Below are positions 1 through 6,958 of a stretch of 64,000 nt of DNA, piece by piece. The notes below the pieces were generated by a model. It ran no database searches, had not been told where the DNA came from, and worked only from the letters and a program-made list of their open reading frames with translations. Both the position numbers and the translations under genes were made by a program. Source of the stretch: a virus; IMG/VR virus record IMGVR_UViG_3300017917_003612, positions 1-64,000 of that record; one strand, 5' to 3'. The stretch's first letter is position 1. Every line of letters begins with the position of its first letter.

Positions 1-14
1 CCAGGGGGTTTAGT

Positions 15-67
15 CCTGGGGTTTTATAGAATTTATTTGTATTACTTAGGTTCTATAATTCCCCAGG
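15..67. other. Imperfect 17-bp stem-loop
   Basis: Arms at 15-31 and 51-67 are reverse complements at 15 of 17 positions, with a 19-base loop. The outer 7 bp (CCTGGGG/CCCCAGG) are GC-rich. It spans the stop codon of the small minus-strand ORF ending at 46. It could be a terminator or a processing/stability hairpin, but there is no T-run on either side. Confidence 0.4.
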
Positions 68-165
68 GTACGATTACTAATATCGCGTGTAATCACCCAA
101 TAGGCTGTTAGCCCACATTCGGGTTGTGATTTAAACGATATATGTAACTGTACTGAAGTCATCAT
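46..165 (-). CDS. Hypothetical 39-residue protein
   Basis: Small ORF starting ATGATG at 165, with AGAGG a few bases upstream and an ATAAATAAATA element just before that. I recognise no family. It contains one Cys and two Trp/Tyr-rich stretches. The only support is the ribosome-binding site and the upstream promoter-like element. It sits downstream of the diiron gene, and a stem-loop surrounds its stop codon. It could be a chance ORF. Confidence 0.35.
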   Translation of the reverse strand: MMTSVQLHISFKSQPECGLTAYWVITRDISNRTLGNYRT

Positions 166-176
166 AGCCTCTATTG

Positions 177-189
177 TATATTTATTTAT
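177..189 (-). promoter_or_regulatory. Possible T4-type late promoter element
   Basis: On the minus strand this reads ATAAATAAATATA, resembling the T4 late -10 element TATAAATA. It lies about 12 bases upstream of the ATG at 165. The region is AT-rich, so chance occurrence is possible. Confidence 0.3.
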
Positions 190-220
190 CTTTCTTGTCA
201 AACTTTTTTTTGTTGTTAAA

Positions 221-1066
221 TTAGCAAGTTTTGCTAAGATTCCAACTTGATTCGTTTTTGTTTATTATTTTGGTGTAATCGTCAAAATTTGAATCTGAGT
301 AAAACAATTCATATAGTTTATACGTTTTTTTTAAAAAAATCAAGTTAAATCTTTGCTGCCACTGGTGACTATAAATCAGTTTTAACCACCATTGACTTTT
401 TTTTGAATTTTCGTCGCCTAAGTTAAATTGATTCTTTACAAACTTTAATCCAAAATATCTTAAATTTGTAACTTCTGTTAGGTAATTATCTTGATCAAAT
501 CGAATTTGATTTTTGAGTTTTTTGTAAATTTTGTAAATGTTGTTGTTATGATGTGATTCATCAACTACCAACTGATGAAATAAATTTTTTAATTTGATGT
601 TTTCAATATTTCTATAAATTAGATAAAAACTAGTCCAAAGATAACATTCTCCTACGTAATAACGTACTAGTAAATCTGACAAATTAGTATTATCTACTAG
701 AGTAATTGTATTTTTTTCAATTTCTTCTATAGTGTTGTAAGCAACATCTTTATTAAAATTTTGTTTTAAAAATTGTTGTAATAAAAGAGTGTGTTCATTT
801 TCATCCTCTATCATTCTATTCAGATACTTTGCTATTTGGCATCTTTCTTCTTCATTTAAACAGATTTGTTGGTTATAAAAATTTGTTTGAAAGTGGTCAA
901 GAATTTTAGGATATGCTATGGTAGTTTCATACTCACCCAAATATGTGCTATAAATCCAATCAGACAAAAAATCAAAAGAAAAATTCTCATATTTTTGTTG
1001 TAAAGATTGTTCTAATAGATTAGAAAAAATAGGTTCATGAAAATTAAAAATGCAATTATTGGACAT
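221..1066 (-). CDS. Ferritin-like diiron oxygenase-type protein
   Basis: 281 residues. Helical protein with the spacing of a carboxylate-bridged diiron centre: Glu45/47, an E89-x-x-H92 motif, Glu140 and an E170-x-x-H173 motif. This is the ferritin-like superfamily pattern shared by AurF-type N-oxygenases and similar enzymes; the substrate cannot be read from sequence. It is the next gene after the pqqA-like peptide but is separated from it by a terminator, so it probably has its own promoter. No Shine-Dalgarno is visible before the ATG; instead TTAAATAG lies 6 bases upstream, suggesting a very short leader. The fold is fairly sure, the reaction unknown. Confidence 0.7.
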   Translation of the reverse strand: MSNNCIFNFHEPIFSNLLEQSLQQKYENFSFDFLSDWIYSTYLGEYETTIAYPKILDHFQTNFYNQQICLNEEERCQIAKYLNRMIEDENEHTLLLQQFLKQNFNKDVAYNTIEEIEKNTITLVDNTNLSDLLVRYYVGECYLWTSFYLIYRNIENIKLKNLFHQLVVDESHHNNNIYKIYKKLKNQIRFDQDNYLTEVTNLRYFGLKFVKNQFNLGDENSKKSQWWLKLIYSHQWQQRFNLIFLKKTYKLYELFYSDSNFDDYTKIINKNESSWNLSKTC

Positions 1067-1089
1067 AATTACTATTTAAGATTAGAACT

Positions 1090-1121
1090 TAAAATCAAAA
1101 AGAAAGCCCTTTGCAGGGCTT
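1090..1121 (-). terminator. Rho-independent terminator after pqqA
   Basis: Minus strand: AAGCCCT, a 4-base loop, AGGGCTT, then a T-rich run. It lies 22 bases after the stop codon of the PqqA-like gene and before the diiron gene. Confidence 0.8.
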
Positions 1122-1142
1122 ACTTTTCCAAATCGCTTGAAA

Positions 1143-1217
1143 TTAGCGATTAGCAATATACATTGTGATTTCAAAACCAAAACGCATATCTTGAGCTGCC
1201 GGTGTAGTCCATGCCAT
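1143..1217 (-). CDS. pqqA: Coenzyme PQQ precursor peptide PqqA
   Basis: A 24-residue ORF with a strong ribosome-binding site (AAGGAG, 7 bases before ATG). It matches PqqA along its length: an MxWxxPxxxDxR start, then GFEITMY and the C-terminal IANR. Glu16 and Tyr20, the E-x-x-x-Y pair that is cross-linked and becomes the PQQ backbone, are present with the right spacing. In bacteria PqqA is bound by PqqD and modified by the radical SAM enzyme PqqE. No recognisable pqqB, C, D or E gene is in the window, so this single gene would feed the host pathway if it works as PqqA. It forms its own unit: an inverted repeat in the leader and a terminator directly after. Confidence 0.88.
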   Translation of the reverse strand: MAWTTPAAQDMRFGFEITMYIANR

Positions 1218-1240
1218 GTTATTTCTCCTTGATTAAATTA

Positions 1241-1260
1241 ACATACTGCAACAGTATGTA
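1241..1260 (-). promoter_or_regulatory. Leader hairpin or operator upstream of pqqA
   Basis: Perfect 8-bp inverted repeat, ACATACTG and CAGTATGT, with a 3-base centre (1241-1259). On the minus strand it follows a TACAAT -10-like hexamer (1267-1272) by about 6 bases and precedes the ribosome-binding site. It may be a 5' mRNA hairpin or a protein-binding site. The -35 region is weak. Confidence 0.5.
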
Positions 1261-1335
1261 TCTCTATTGTAAGGTAGATTTTGGTACATTTGTATCCTGA
1301 CAGTCATGATTTTACACTACGCAAATTCATTAGTG

Positions 1336-1596
1336 CTAGATAAAATCTAGGGCAGGGTAAAAGTGCCGTTCGGCCCATTCTTGTAATCTATGTTCATGCC
1401 AATAAATCATAAAATGATCTCGAGTTTCGAAATGTTTTTGAAATTCTTCAGTTACAGCCAAGCAACCATTGAGATCCTGTCCACCCATTTCGCCTTTCAT
1501 AAATGCAGTATCGCAGTCCCAATAATACTTTTCTAATTCTTTATAAGTTAGATCTGCTGCGTTTAGTACCACAGATAATAAGAATATTTTGAGCAC
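1336..1596 (-). CDS. Small protein with possible signal peptide, unknown function
   Basis: 86 residues with a GTG start at 1596, supported by AGGAG upstream. A short hydrophobic N-terminus (about residues 2-14) could be a signal peptide. The rest is rich in aromatics, Glu and His, with two cysteines (about 28 and 45). I do not recognise the family. It sits between the DUF2061 gene and pqqA. An AATAAATA late-promoter-like sequence lies just upstream. Confidence 0.6.
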   Translation of the reverse strand: MLKIFLLSVVLNAADLTYKELEKYYWDCDTAFMKGEMGGQDLNGCLAVTEEFQKHFETRDHFMIYWHEHRLQEWAERHFYPALDFI

Positions 1597-1617
1597 ACAC
1601 AGCTCCTAAATAATTAT

Positions 1618-1803
1618 TTATTGGTTTATCTGCTTACCCCAATTGAGTCGCAACCAAGCTCTTTCATGAATGTAATGTGCTACAGTCATCCAAATATTAA
1701 TTACAATTGCTCCGCTAATGCCTGTAAATGCTGCGGTTACTAGTGTTGCTACTATACGCCAGCTAATAGCTCTAACTATGGTTCTCTTATGTGTTTCTGT
1801 CAA
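1618..1803 (-). CDS. DUF2061 membrane protein
   Basis: 61 residues. The pattern ETxKRTIxRAxSWRIxAT followed by two hydrophobic segments and a HERxW motif is typical of DUF2061 membrane proteins. The start is TTG at 1803, chosen because AGGAG precedes it. Function is unknown; in bacteria the family is often found near sulfur-assimilation genes. It follows the terminator of the ahpD-like gene by only about 12 bases. Confidence 0.75.
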   Translation of the reverse strand: MTETHKRTIVRAISWRIVATLVTAAFTGISGAIVINIWMTVAHYIHERAWLRLNWGKQINQ

Positions 1804-1814
1804 TTTTTTTCTCC

Positions 1815-1838
1815 TATAAAAAAGCCCCTTTCGGGGCT
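1815..1838 (-). terminator. Rho-independent terminator after ahpD
   Basis: Minus strand AGCCCC-GAAA-GGGGCT followed by TTTTTT. It lies 4 bases beyond the AhpD stop codon. Confidence 0.9.
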
Positions 1839-1841
1839 GGT

Positions 1842-2354
1842 TTAACTATTGAGCACTCGGGCCACAGACGTTATTACGGCTGCGATTCGCCCAATGTCTC
1901 TAAGTTGTTCTACTGTGTATCCCATTTTCTTTAAATTTTCGTAATGTGATTTGATGCAAAAATGGCATTTACCCACAATTGACGCTGCTAGACTATAAGC
2001 TTCAAAACGTTCTTTTGTTGTACCACCATGAGTACTTATGGCATTCATTCTTAGCTGTGCAGGTAATCCTTTGAGATTAGCATCATCTGCCATTTCCACA
2101 TACGGATACCATACATTGTTCATGGCCATTAAACTTGATGCGGTCAGTGCTGCATCACGCTCACGGGCATCTTCCAGATTTGACTGTATAAACGAAACGA
2201 GTTTTCCATTACCTGTTGCCATTGCGGCTGCGAGAGCACATGCATTAGCTTCAGAAATGTCAAGACTGCTGCGATTGATAACACTATCAAGATTAAGTTT
2301 TGTGTCTTTGGCATATTCTGGAAGACCTTCTTTAATTTGTTCTACCCAACTCAT
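1842..2354 (-). CDS. ahpD: Alkyl hydroperoxide reductase AhpD family protein
   Basis: 170 residues, close to the length of mycobacterial AhpD. The active-site motif CHFCIKSH places Cys130, Cys133 and His137 at the same numbering as in Mycobacterium tuberculosis AhpD, a disulfide reductase that recycles AhpC. It belongs to the carboxymuconolactone decarboxylase fold. AhpC is encoded two genes upstream in the same direction, so a functional AhpC/AhpD peroxidase pair is likely. It overlaps the end of the preceding 52-residue gene. Confidence 0.88.
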   Translation of the reverse strand: MSWVEQIKEGLPEYAKDTKLNLDSVINRSSLDISEANACALAAAMATGNGKLVSFIQSNLEDARERDAALTASSLMAMNNVWYPYVEMADDANLKGLPAQLRMNAISTHGGTTKERFEAYSLAASIVGKCHFCIKSHYENLKKMGYTVEQLRDIGRIAAVITSVARVLNS

Positions 2355-2490
2355 TCGTGTTTTCCTTTTCCTTTTGTTTTTGATTTTCTATTACTAATAG
2401 TTCTTGTTTCTTTTTGAAAATGGCGTCCCAATTACTAGCAAACTTATCTTGGCTAACACTATAGGGGCGCGGACTTGAACCTTTACTCAC
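2332..2490 (-). CDS. Small hypothetical protein
   Basis: 52 residues from a GTG at 2490 that overlaps the stop codon of the SGNH gene; its 3' end overlaps ahpD by 23 bases. The N-terminal pattern SKGSxPRPYSV, followed by FxSNWDAIF and a Lys/Glu-rich tail, looks like a short protein type seen repeatedly in T4-like environmental phages, from memory. GGGG lies about 11 bases upstream. Function unknown. Confidence 0.6.
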   Translation of the reverse strand: MSKGSSPRPYSVSQDKFASNWDAIFKKKQELLVIENQKQKEKENTNELGRTN

Positions 2491-2891
2491 TTTGTTTGAT
2501 CCCCTAGTAGCTTGTAACCTTTGTACGTAGGATGCACACCGTCACTGCTGATGTTGCTTTCGGGTCTTGGAATAACTGTATCACCAAATTCTGCAGCCAC
2601 TTGTTTTACCGCTTCTACTTGTCGTGGCTTGAGTCTCTGGCTAGGCAACAACCAAAACACCCGATTGGCTTGGGCATTGGTACGCAAAGATCTAATGTGT
2701 CCTTCGGTATTGATACCAAGATCATTTGCGCCAAGACTAATGATTAGTGTTTGGGTCGGTTTCAACTTATGTAAATGCTTGTTGTTCCAATCACGACTGT
2801 TGATTCCGCTTTTAGCTATGGCTTGACATTCGGGCCTAACTTGACTGACTCCTACAGCAATACTATCTCCTACAATCAAACATTCAAGCAT
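2487..2891 (-). CDS. SGNH/GDSL-type hydrolase
   Basis: 134 residues with the SGNH blocks in order: block I VGDSIAVG (Ser9 as nucleophile), block III LGANDLG (Asn), and block V DGVHPTYKGY with the catalytic Asp/His. It is short for the family but has every block. These enzymes are esterases or deacetylases; the substrate is unknown. CAGGAG precedes the start. It lies between ahpC and ahpD in the same operon. Confidence 0.82.
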   Translation of the reverse strand: MLECLIVGDSIAVGVSQVRPECQAIAKSGINSRDWNNKHLHKLKPTQTLIISLGANDLGINTEGHIRSLRTNAQANRVFWLLPSQRLKPRQVEAVKQVAAEFGDTVIPRPESNISSDGVHPTYKGYKLLGDQTK

Positions 2892-2904
2892 TTACTTCTC
2901 CTGA

Positions 2905-3450
2905 TTAAAGTGTTTCGCCGCCAATTGGGCGTGAGCATGGGCACAATTCGCCAGTCTGCAATGCGTCAAGGATACGCAATGTCTCGTCTGGATTACGACC
3001 AACGTCTAGATTGTTTACAGTCACATGCTGGATTACATTGTCTGGATCAACAATGAATGTGGCACGAAGTGCAGCACCGGCTGGGCCATAGAAAATACCC
3101 AATTGATCAGCCAAGCTGTTTTCGTCTCTGGCAACATCAGCAAATGACCACGAATTGGTCTTCTTTAGATCCTCGTGTGCGTTACGCCACGCCAGTTTAC
3201 AGAATTCATTGTCGGTGCTACCAATTAGCAATACAGCGTCACGATCTGCGAAATCTTTGTTGAGTTTGTCGTAAGCAACAATTTCAGTTGGGCAAACAAA
3301 TGTAAAGTCTTTTGGATAGTAAACAATTACTTTCCATTTTCCTTCAAAGCTTCGGTCTGTGATTGTTTCAAATGCACCGTCTACGGTCAGTGCGCCGGGT
3401 TTGACACCAGTTACTGCAAAATGTGTGATACGATCTCCAATTGTTTTCAT
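2905..3450 (-). CDS. ahpC: Peroxiredoxin AhpC
   Basis: 181 residues from the ATG at 3450, chosen over an upstream in-frame start because AGGAG lies 8 bases before it. The peroxidatic cysteine is Cys53 in FTFVCPTE. The C-terminal CPC pair (Cys170 and Cys172) resembles M. tuberculosis AhpC, which is recycled by AhpD. The protein reduces H2O2 and organic peroxides in the cytoplasm. An AhpD gene follows downstream. Confidence 0.93.
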   Translation of the reverse strand: MKTIGDRITHFAVTGVKPGALTVDGAFETITDRSFEGKWKVIVYYPKDFTFVCPTEIVAYDKLNKDFADRDAVLLIGSTDNEFCKLAWRNAHEDLKKTNSWSFADVARDENSLADQLGIFYGPAGAALRATFIVDPDNVIQHVTVNNLDVGRNPDETLRILDALQTGELCPCSRPIGGETL

Positions 3451-3478
3451 CTGATTTTCTCCTAATGTTAAAATGAAA

Positions 3479-3823
3479 TTATCTTTGTGCCCTGCAATTG
3501 GGGCAAACAACTATTAAATTTGTTTCCTCGTTGTTATGAGTATTGTTATCCTTATGATCAACCACTAACGGAATTGATTGTCCTGCGTGTTGGTCGTTCC
3601 GACAAATTTCACATTTTGCGCCACGTTGTTCGATCAAGTAACGTTTTACATAATCTGGTACTTGTCGCCAGGCTGTGGTGGCTTGATTCTGTTTCCATTC
3701 GTTTATCAACAATCTACTTTTGTGCTGTTGTTGACAACTGTTGTTGCAATATTTGTTGGTATAACTGTGTCCTTTTACTGGATTGTTGCGTCCACAATTT
3801 AAACAAGTAAAACAAGAGTTCAT
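3479..3823 (-). CDS. HNH endonuclease
   Basis: 114 residues. The N-terminus has a CxxC...C zinc knuckle (CLNCGR...CNNSC). The C-terminal half is an HNH core: CEIC, VVDHKDNN with the catalytic His, an Asn in ETNLIVV, and CPNC. Free-standing HNH proteins of this size in T4-like phages are often homing-type endonucleases. No intron or split gene is evident next to it. It is first in the operon leading to ahpC. Confidence 0.85.
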   Translation of the reverse strand: MNSCFTCLNCGRNNPVKGHSYTNKYCNNSCQQQHKSRLLINEWKQNQATTAWRQVPDYVKRYLIEQRGAKCEICRNDQHAGQSIPLVVDHKDNNTHNNEETNLIVVCPNCRAQR

Positions 3824-3879
3824 AATCTAGTAGAGTAAGTTGCAAAGCACTTTATAATATTTACTGCTCTATGTTATCC

Positions 3880-3908
3880 ATTATATAGGAGTATAAATAG
3901 TTTTGCAA
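3880..3908 (-). promoter_or_regulatory. Sigma70-type promoter for HNH-ahpC operon
   Basis: Minus strand TTGCAA (3903-3908), 17-bp spacer, TATAAT (3880-3885). It reads toward the HNH gene with a leader of about 50 bases. Confidence 0.75.
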
Positions 3909-3937
3909 CACTTTTGATAAAACTAATTAAATACTGT

Positions 3938-4117
3938 ATGTGGTTATTAATTATTATGATGTTTAGTACACTTCCTCCAGGTACAAATGACACTCGAGGT
4001 TCCATTTCTGTACGAGTCGGTACCAAAGAAGAATGTTATCAAATGAAAGAACGCATAGAAAAAATGCGTTTTGACAATTATCGAATGAGCGCATCCTGTG
4101 TGTTCAAAGGCACCTGA
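3938..4117 (+). CDS. Small two-cysteine exported or membrane protein
   Basis: 59 residues from the ATG at 3938; a TTG at 3914 would extend it. It has a hydrophobic N-terminus, then an ECYQ...SASC pattern. The spacing of the two cysteines and the N-terminal hydrophobic segment match four minus-strand micro-proteins elsewhere in the window (at 15761, 22203, 23579 and 46064). No clear ribosome-binding site. First of three plus-strand genes leading to the polymerase. Confidence 0.5.
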   Translation: MWLLIIMMFSTLPPGTNDTRGSISVRVGTKEECYQMKERIEKMRFDNYRMSASCVFKGT

Positions 4118-4187
4118 CAAAAAGAATCTAGTCATATCAACTGCCCAATAAATATTTGTGCTTACGGCTTTCAATCATGGGTGGACA

Positions 4188-5861
4188 ATGAATCGATATG
4201 ACGAACTTGAAATACTAATTAAAAAATTTACTAGACAAATACCAGATACCGAAGAATACGACGCTAGACTACAAGAAGAATTAGAAATTATCGCAAAATT
4301 AGGTTTTGCCAAGCACTTTCTTCGTGTTAGAGAAATTCTAGATTTAACTCAAGACATACCACACATCACCAGAGGTTCAGCAGGATCAAGCTTGATATGC
4401 TATCTCATGGGCATATCAGATGTGGATCCTATTCTAGAACGCATACCATTATCACGATTTATGAATCCCAAGCGTGATGACTTACCGGATATCGACTTGG
4501 ACTTTCCGCACTGGCAACAAGAAACTGTGATGAACAGGATCTTTAAACGTTGGCCCGGACAAAGTGCTAGAGTAAGCAATTATGTGATGTACAAAGAAAA
4601 GTCGGCTGTACGCGAAGCTGCCAAACGGTATGGTGCCAAGGGCAGATTAAAACGCAATTTTAAATTGGCAGATGTGGTACCGGCCGAGTATGTGGGCGAA
4701 GCCGAACGACTAGCAGACAAACTGTTGGGCAAGAAACGTTGTATAAGCAAACACTGCGGCGGCATACTGATCTTTGATCGTGCAGTGCCCAAAAGCTTGA
4801 TCAATGGCGAGAATCAAATATTGTTAGACAAATACGAGATCGAAGACCTTGAACATTTTAAAATTGACATTCTTGCCAATCGTGGACTAAGTCAACTATG
4901 GGAAATAGAACAGCGTGATTTGCTAGATTATCCTGAAACAGATGAAGCAACTAGTGCTCTACTCAGCAGAGGCGATGTGTTAGGTGTTACACAGGCAGAG
5001 AGTCCGGCTATGAAACGACTGTTTAGAGCCATACGCCCTCAAAATCGTGCTGACTGTGTGTTAGGTACAGCACTTATTCGACCAGTGGCCACACAAGGTC
5101 GTCGTAGAGCAAGTGCCTTTCAAGATTGGACCAAAGATAACTTGTCTGAAACTATTGTGTTTGAAGATGATGCTATAGAACTGATATCAGAAATACTAGG
5201 ATGTGATCAATATGAAGCAGACATGTGGCGTAGGGCATTTGCTAAGAAGAACGAAGAGAAGATGTTTGAGTTCATGCAAAAGGTTGGAGATCATCCTCGT
5301 CGTGATGATGTCCTATTGGCCTTACGTGAACTAAGTCACTTTGGTCTATGTCGTGCCCATGCTATCAATCTTGGTAGATTGATTTGGGCATTAGCATATC
5401 AAAAGGCACACAACCCAGAAGCGTTTTGGCGTGCTGCACTAAAGCACTGTCAAGGATCATATGCTGGATGGGTATATTGGCAAGAAGCCAAACTAGCTGG
5501 AGCAGTACCTGCAGCCGGCGAAGGGGGTGAAGTGGCAGACTTGTTACAAGAAGGTCGTTGGCGTAGTGGTAGATTCATTCCGGTGTGCCAAGAAATTCGT
5601 AAACCCGGACAAGTGGAATTTTGTGGTCTAGTTGCCAACTATCGTGTGTTCAAGTCAGGACCCAAAGAGTACATTACCTTTGCCACACTAGGCACTGGCA
5701 ATGGCAGATATCTTGATGTTATATTACCACATGCTACCAGTTTTCATGAACAACCAATCTTGTGGGGAACGGGCAAGTTGGGGTATAAAAATAATTCAGA
5801 ATATGTTACAGTATATCGTAGCAAGAAGATGAAACTAACTGATATAGCACACATAACATGA
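4188..5861 (+). CDS. Compact C-family DNA polymerase (DnaE-like)
   Basis: 557 residues from the ATG at 4188 (GGTGGA upstream). It shows the core of bacterial DNA polymerase III alpha: TRGSAGSSL and ERIPLSRFMNP, then PDIDLDF with the catalytic Asp pair (Asp101/103/105), the HCGGILI segment and a third Asp in HFKIDILA (Asp227). A C-terminal stretch (about 450-500) looks like the OB fold of DnaE. The N-terminal PHP domain and the usual 1,100-residue length are missing. It may act as a specialised repair or lesion polymerase, or its role may be non-replicative. The next gene overlaps by four bases and may encode a partner. Confidence 0.85.
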   Translation: MNRYDELEILIKKFTRQIPDTEEYDARLQEELEIIAKLGFAKHFLRVREILDLTQDIPHITRGSAGSSLICYLMGISDVDPILERIPLSRFMNPKRDDLPDIDLDFPHWQQETVMNRIFKRWPGQSARVSNYVMYKEKSAVREAAKRYGAKGRLKRNFKLADVVPAEYVGEAERLADKLLGKKRCISKHCGGILIFDRAVPKSLINGENQILLDKYEIEDLEHFKIDILANRGLSQLWEIEQRDLLDYPETDEATSALLSRGDVLGVTQAESPAMKRLFRAIRPQNRADCVLGTALIRPVATQGRRRASAFQDWTKDNLSETIVFEDDAIELISEILGCDQYEADMWRRAFAKKNEEKMFEFMQKVGDHPRRDDVLLALRELSHFGLCRAHAINLGRLIWALAYQKAHNPEAFWRAALKHCQGSYAGWVYWQEAKLAGAVPAAGEGGEVADLLQEGRWRSGRFIPVCQEIRKPGQVEFCGLVANYRVFKSGPKEYITFATLGTGNGRYLDVILPHATSFHEQPILWGTGKLGYKNNSEYVTVYRSKKMKLTDIAHIT

Positions 5862-6154
5862 AATCAAGAATACACCTTTACCCACACAACGGACCGGGCA
5901 GTCGCGGTTACATTGTGGCCGAACAGTCTGCACTAAGATCTCTAGCTAGACATCTTGAAGATGCTGCTACTGGTCTAGTTGGATTTGATACTGTCCGCTG
6001 TTATAGTTCAGATGGGCACGAATATGAACTAGTTATAGTATGTGATGTAAGTGAAGAAGAATGGCAAAACTTACCGGTGCCTGGCGACAAAAACTCAGAT
6101 CCTAGCAAGTTGTCTGTTGTTCAAACGTTTGATGAATTGAAAAAAACTGGTTGA
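5858..6154 (+). CDS. Hypothetical protein coupled to the polymerase
   Basis: 98 residues. Its ATG overlaps the polymerase stop codon (ATGA), implying translational coupling. It has the pattern IxLYPHNxGSRG, then an alternating hydrophobic segment, with no family I recognise. A role with the DnaE-like protein is suggested only by the coupling. It converges directly onto the lipoprotein gene at 6155, with no gap. Confidence 0.65.
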   Translation: MKSRIHLYPHNGPGSRGYIVAEQSALRSLARHLEDAATGLVGFDTVRCYSSDGHEYELVIVCDVSEEEWQNLPVPGDKNSDPSKLSVVQTFDELKKTG

Positions 6155-6331
6155 TTATTTATTTTTCAATGAAGAACACATCATTTCAAATTCCTGTTGT
6201 TTTCTACTCATGAGAGAATGACTGGCGGTAGGATTGGATTTACGATAATTTTCGCGTTCTTTTTCTAAACACTCGTCGTATTGACTGCTACAACCCGCTA
6301 CTGCTAATAAAAAAATCATGGTGTATCGCAT
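6155..6331 (-). CDS. Small lipoprotein
   Basis: 58 residues. A short signal peptide ends in the lipobox LAVAGC (Cys14), followed by a charged helical region with two more cysteines. AGGAA precedes the ATG at 6331. It would be lipid-anchored in the envelope. The stop codon abuts the stop of the convergent plus-strand gene. One of several small lipoproteins in this window. Confidence 0.65.
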   Translation of the reverse strand: MRYTMIFLLAVAGCSSQYDECLEKERENYRKSNPTASHSLMSRKQQEFEMMCSSLKNK

Positions 6332-6355
6332 ACCAGTTTCCTAAAATTGTATTTA

Positions 6356-6592
6356 CTAGTTATCGTCAAAGTTGTTCAATATAAATTCCTTGCTGGGCTT
6401 AAATGGAACAATCTTTGATTTGTCTAGCGGATCAAATACCACGTAAAAACCTTCAAACCTGGTACCATCGTACTTGGCACGAATATCTGTAACTCGTTTG
6501 CCTGTCTGTTTTTCAACAGCAGCAACTATCATGTCCATAGCAACTGTTTCGCTAATTGATGCTGTCATTTCTATATCAAATTTGTGTGTCAT
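6356..6592 (-). CDS. Hypothetical protein
   Basis: 78 residues with the ribosome-binding site AAGGA. It has an alpha/beta pattern: KFDIEMTASISE, a helix with AVEKQTGKRV, then a strand ending FYVVFDP. I do not recognise the family. It has its own sigma70-type promoter about 30 bases upstream, so it is probably expressed early. Confidence 0.6.
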   Translation of the reverse strand: MTHKFDIEMTASISETVAMDMIVAAVEKQTGKRVTDIRAKYDGTRFEGFYVVFDPLDKSKIVPFKPSKEFILNNFDDN

Positions 6593-6618
6593 AAATGTCC
6601 TTGTGTAATTCTAATTGT

Positions 6619-6647
6619 ATTATACAACATATAATGACTGTTGTCAT
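6619..6647 (-). promoter_or_regulatory. Sigma70-type promoter
   Basis: Minus strand ATGACA (6642-6647), 17-bp spacer, TATAAT (6619-6624), reading into the gene starting at 6592. Confidence 0.7.
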
Positions 6648-6958
6648 GGTTTAAATTTATCAATCATTAGATCGGCTGTACAAAGAACACATCTTGGTAG
6701 CTTGCACTCTGTATAATTTTTTAACAATTCAAAATTTGATTCAAGATTTCCTAAATAATCATTTTTACACATTGATCCATAAACATCAAAGTTTGGATCA
6801 ATGGCTAGATACTCAGCCCCTGCTGCACAACGCCATCCTTTCCAATGATCAAGACTTTCATTATGGAGTCTATCTGCGAAAACAAGGTATTCATTGCCAT
6901 CTTCTGTTGTCACAACAGTATTATAATTTTTATCAATTATTATTTGCTTAGAATTCAT
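6644..6958 (-). CDS. SPASM-like cysteine-rich domain, C-terminal part of a radical SAM enzyme
   Basis: 104 residues. Cys44, Cys64, Cys85, Cys90 and Cys93, with a GxEYLAIDPxFDVYGSxC pattern, resemble the SPASM auxiliary iron-sulfur domain that normally follows a radical SAM core in one chain. Here it is a separate ORF whose ATG lies inside the last codons of the radical SAM core gene, in another frame. It is either a two-subunit enzyme, a product of ribosomal frameshifting, or a frameshift mutation or sequencing error. Confidence 0.65.
   Translation of the reverse strand: MNSKQIIIDKNYNTVVTTEDGNEYLVFADRLHNESLDHWKGWRCAAGAEYLAIDPNFDVYGSMCKNDYLGNLESNFELLKNYTECKLPRCVLCTADLMIDKFKP

Noticed and set aside
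2460-2490. GGTTCAAGTCC-like sequence resembling a tRNA T arm on the minus strand
   Set aside because: Flanking bases do not pair as a T stem and no anticodon or D arm is present; the sequence is part of a 52-residue coding region.
3892-3899. Exact TATAAATA on the plus strand as a late promoter for the polymerase operon
   Set aside because: It sits in the spacer of a well-formed minus-strand sigma70 promoter, so the match may be incidental. Kept only as a possibility.
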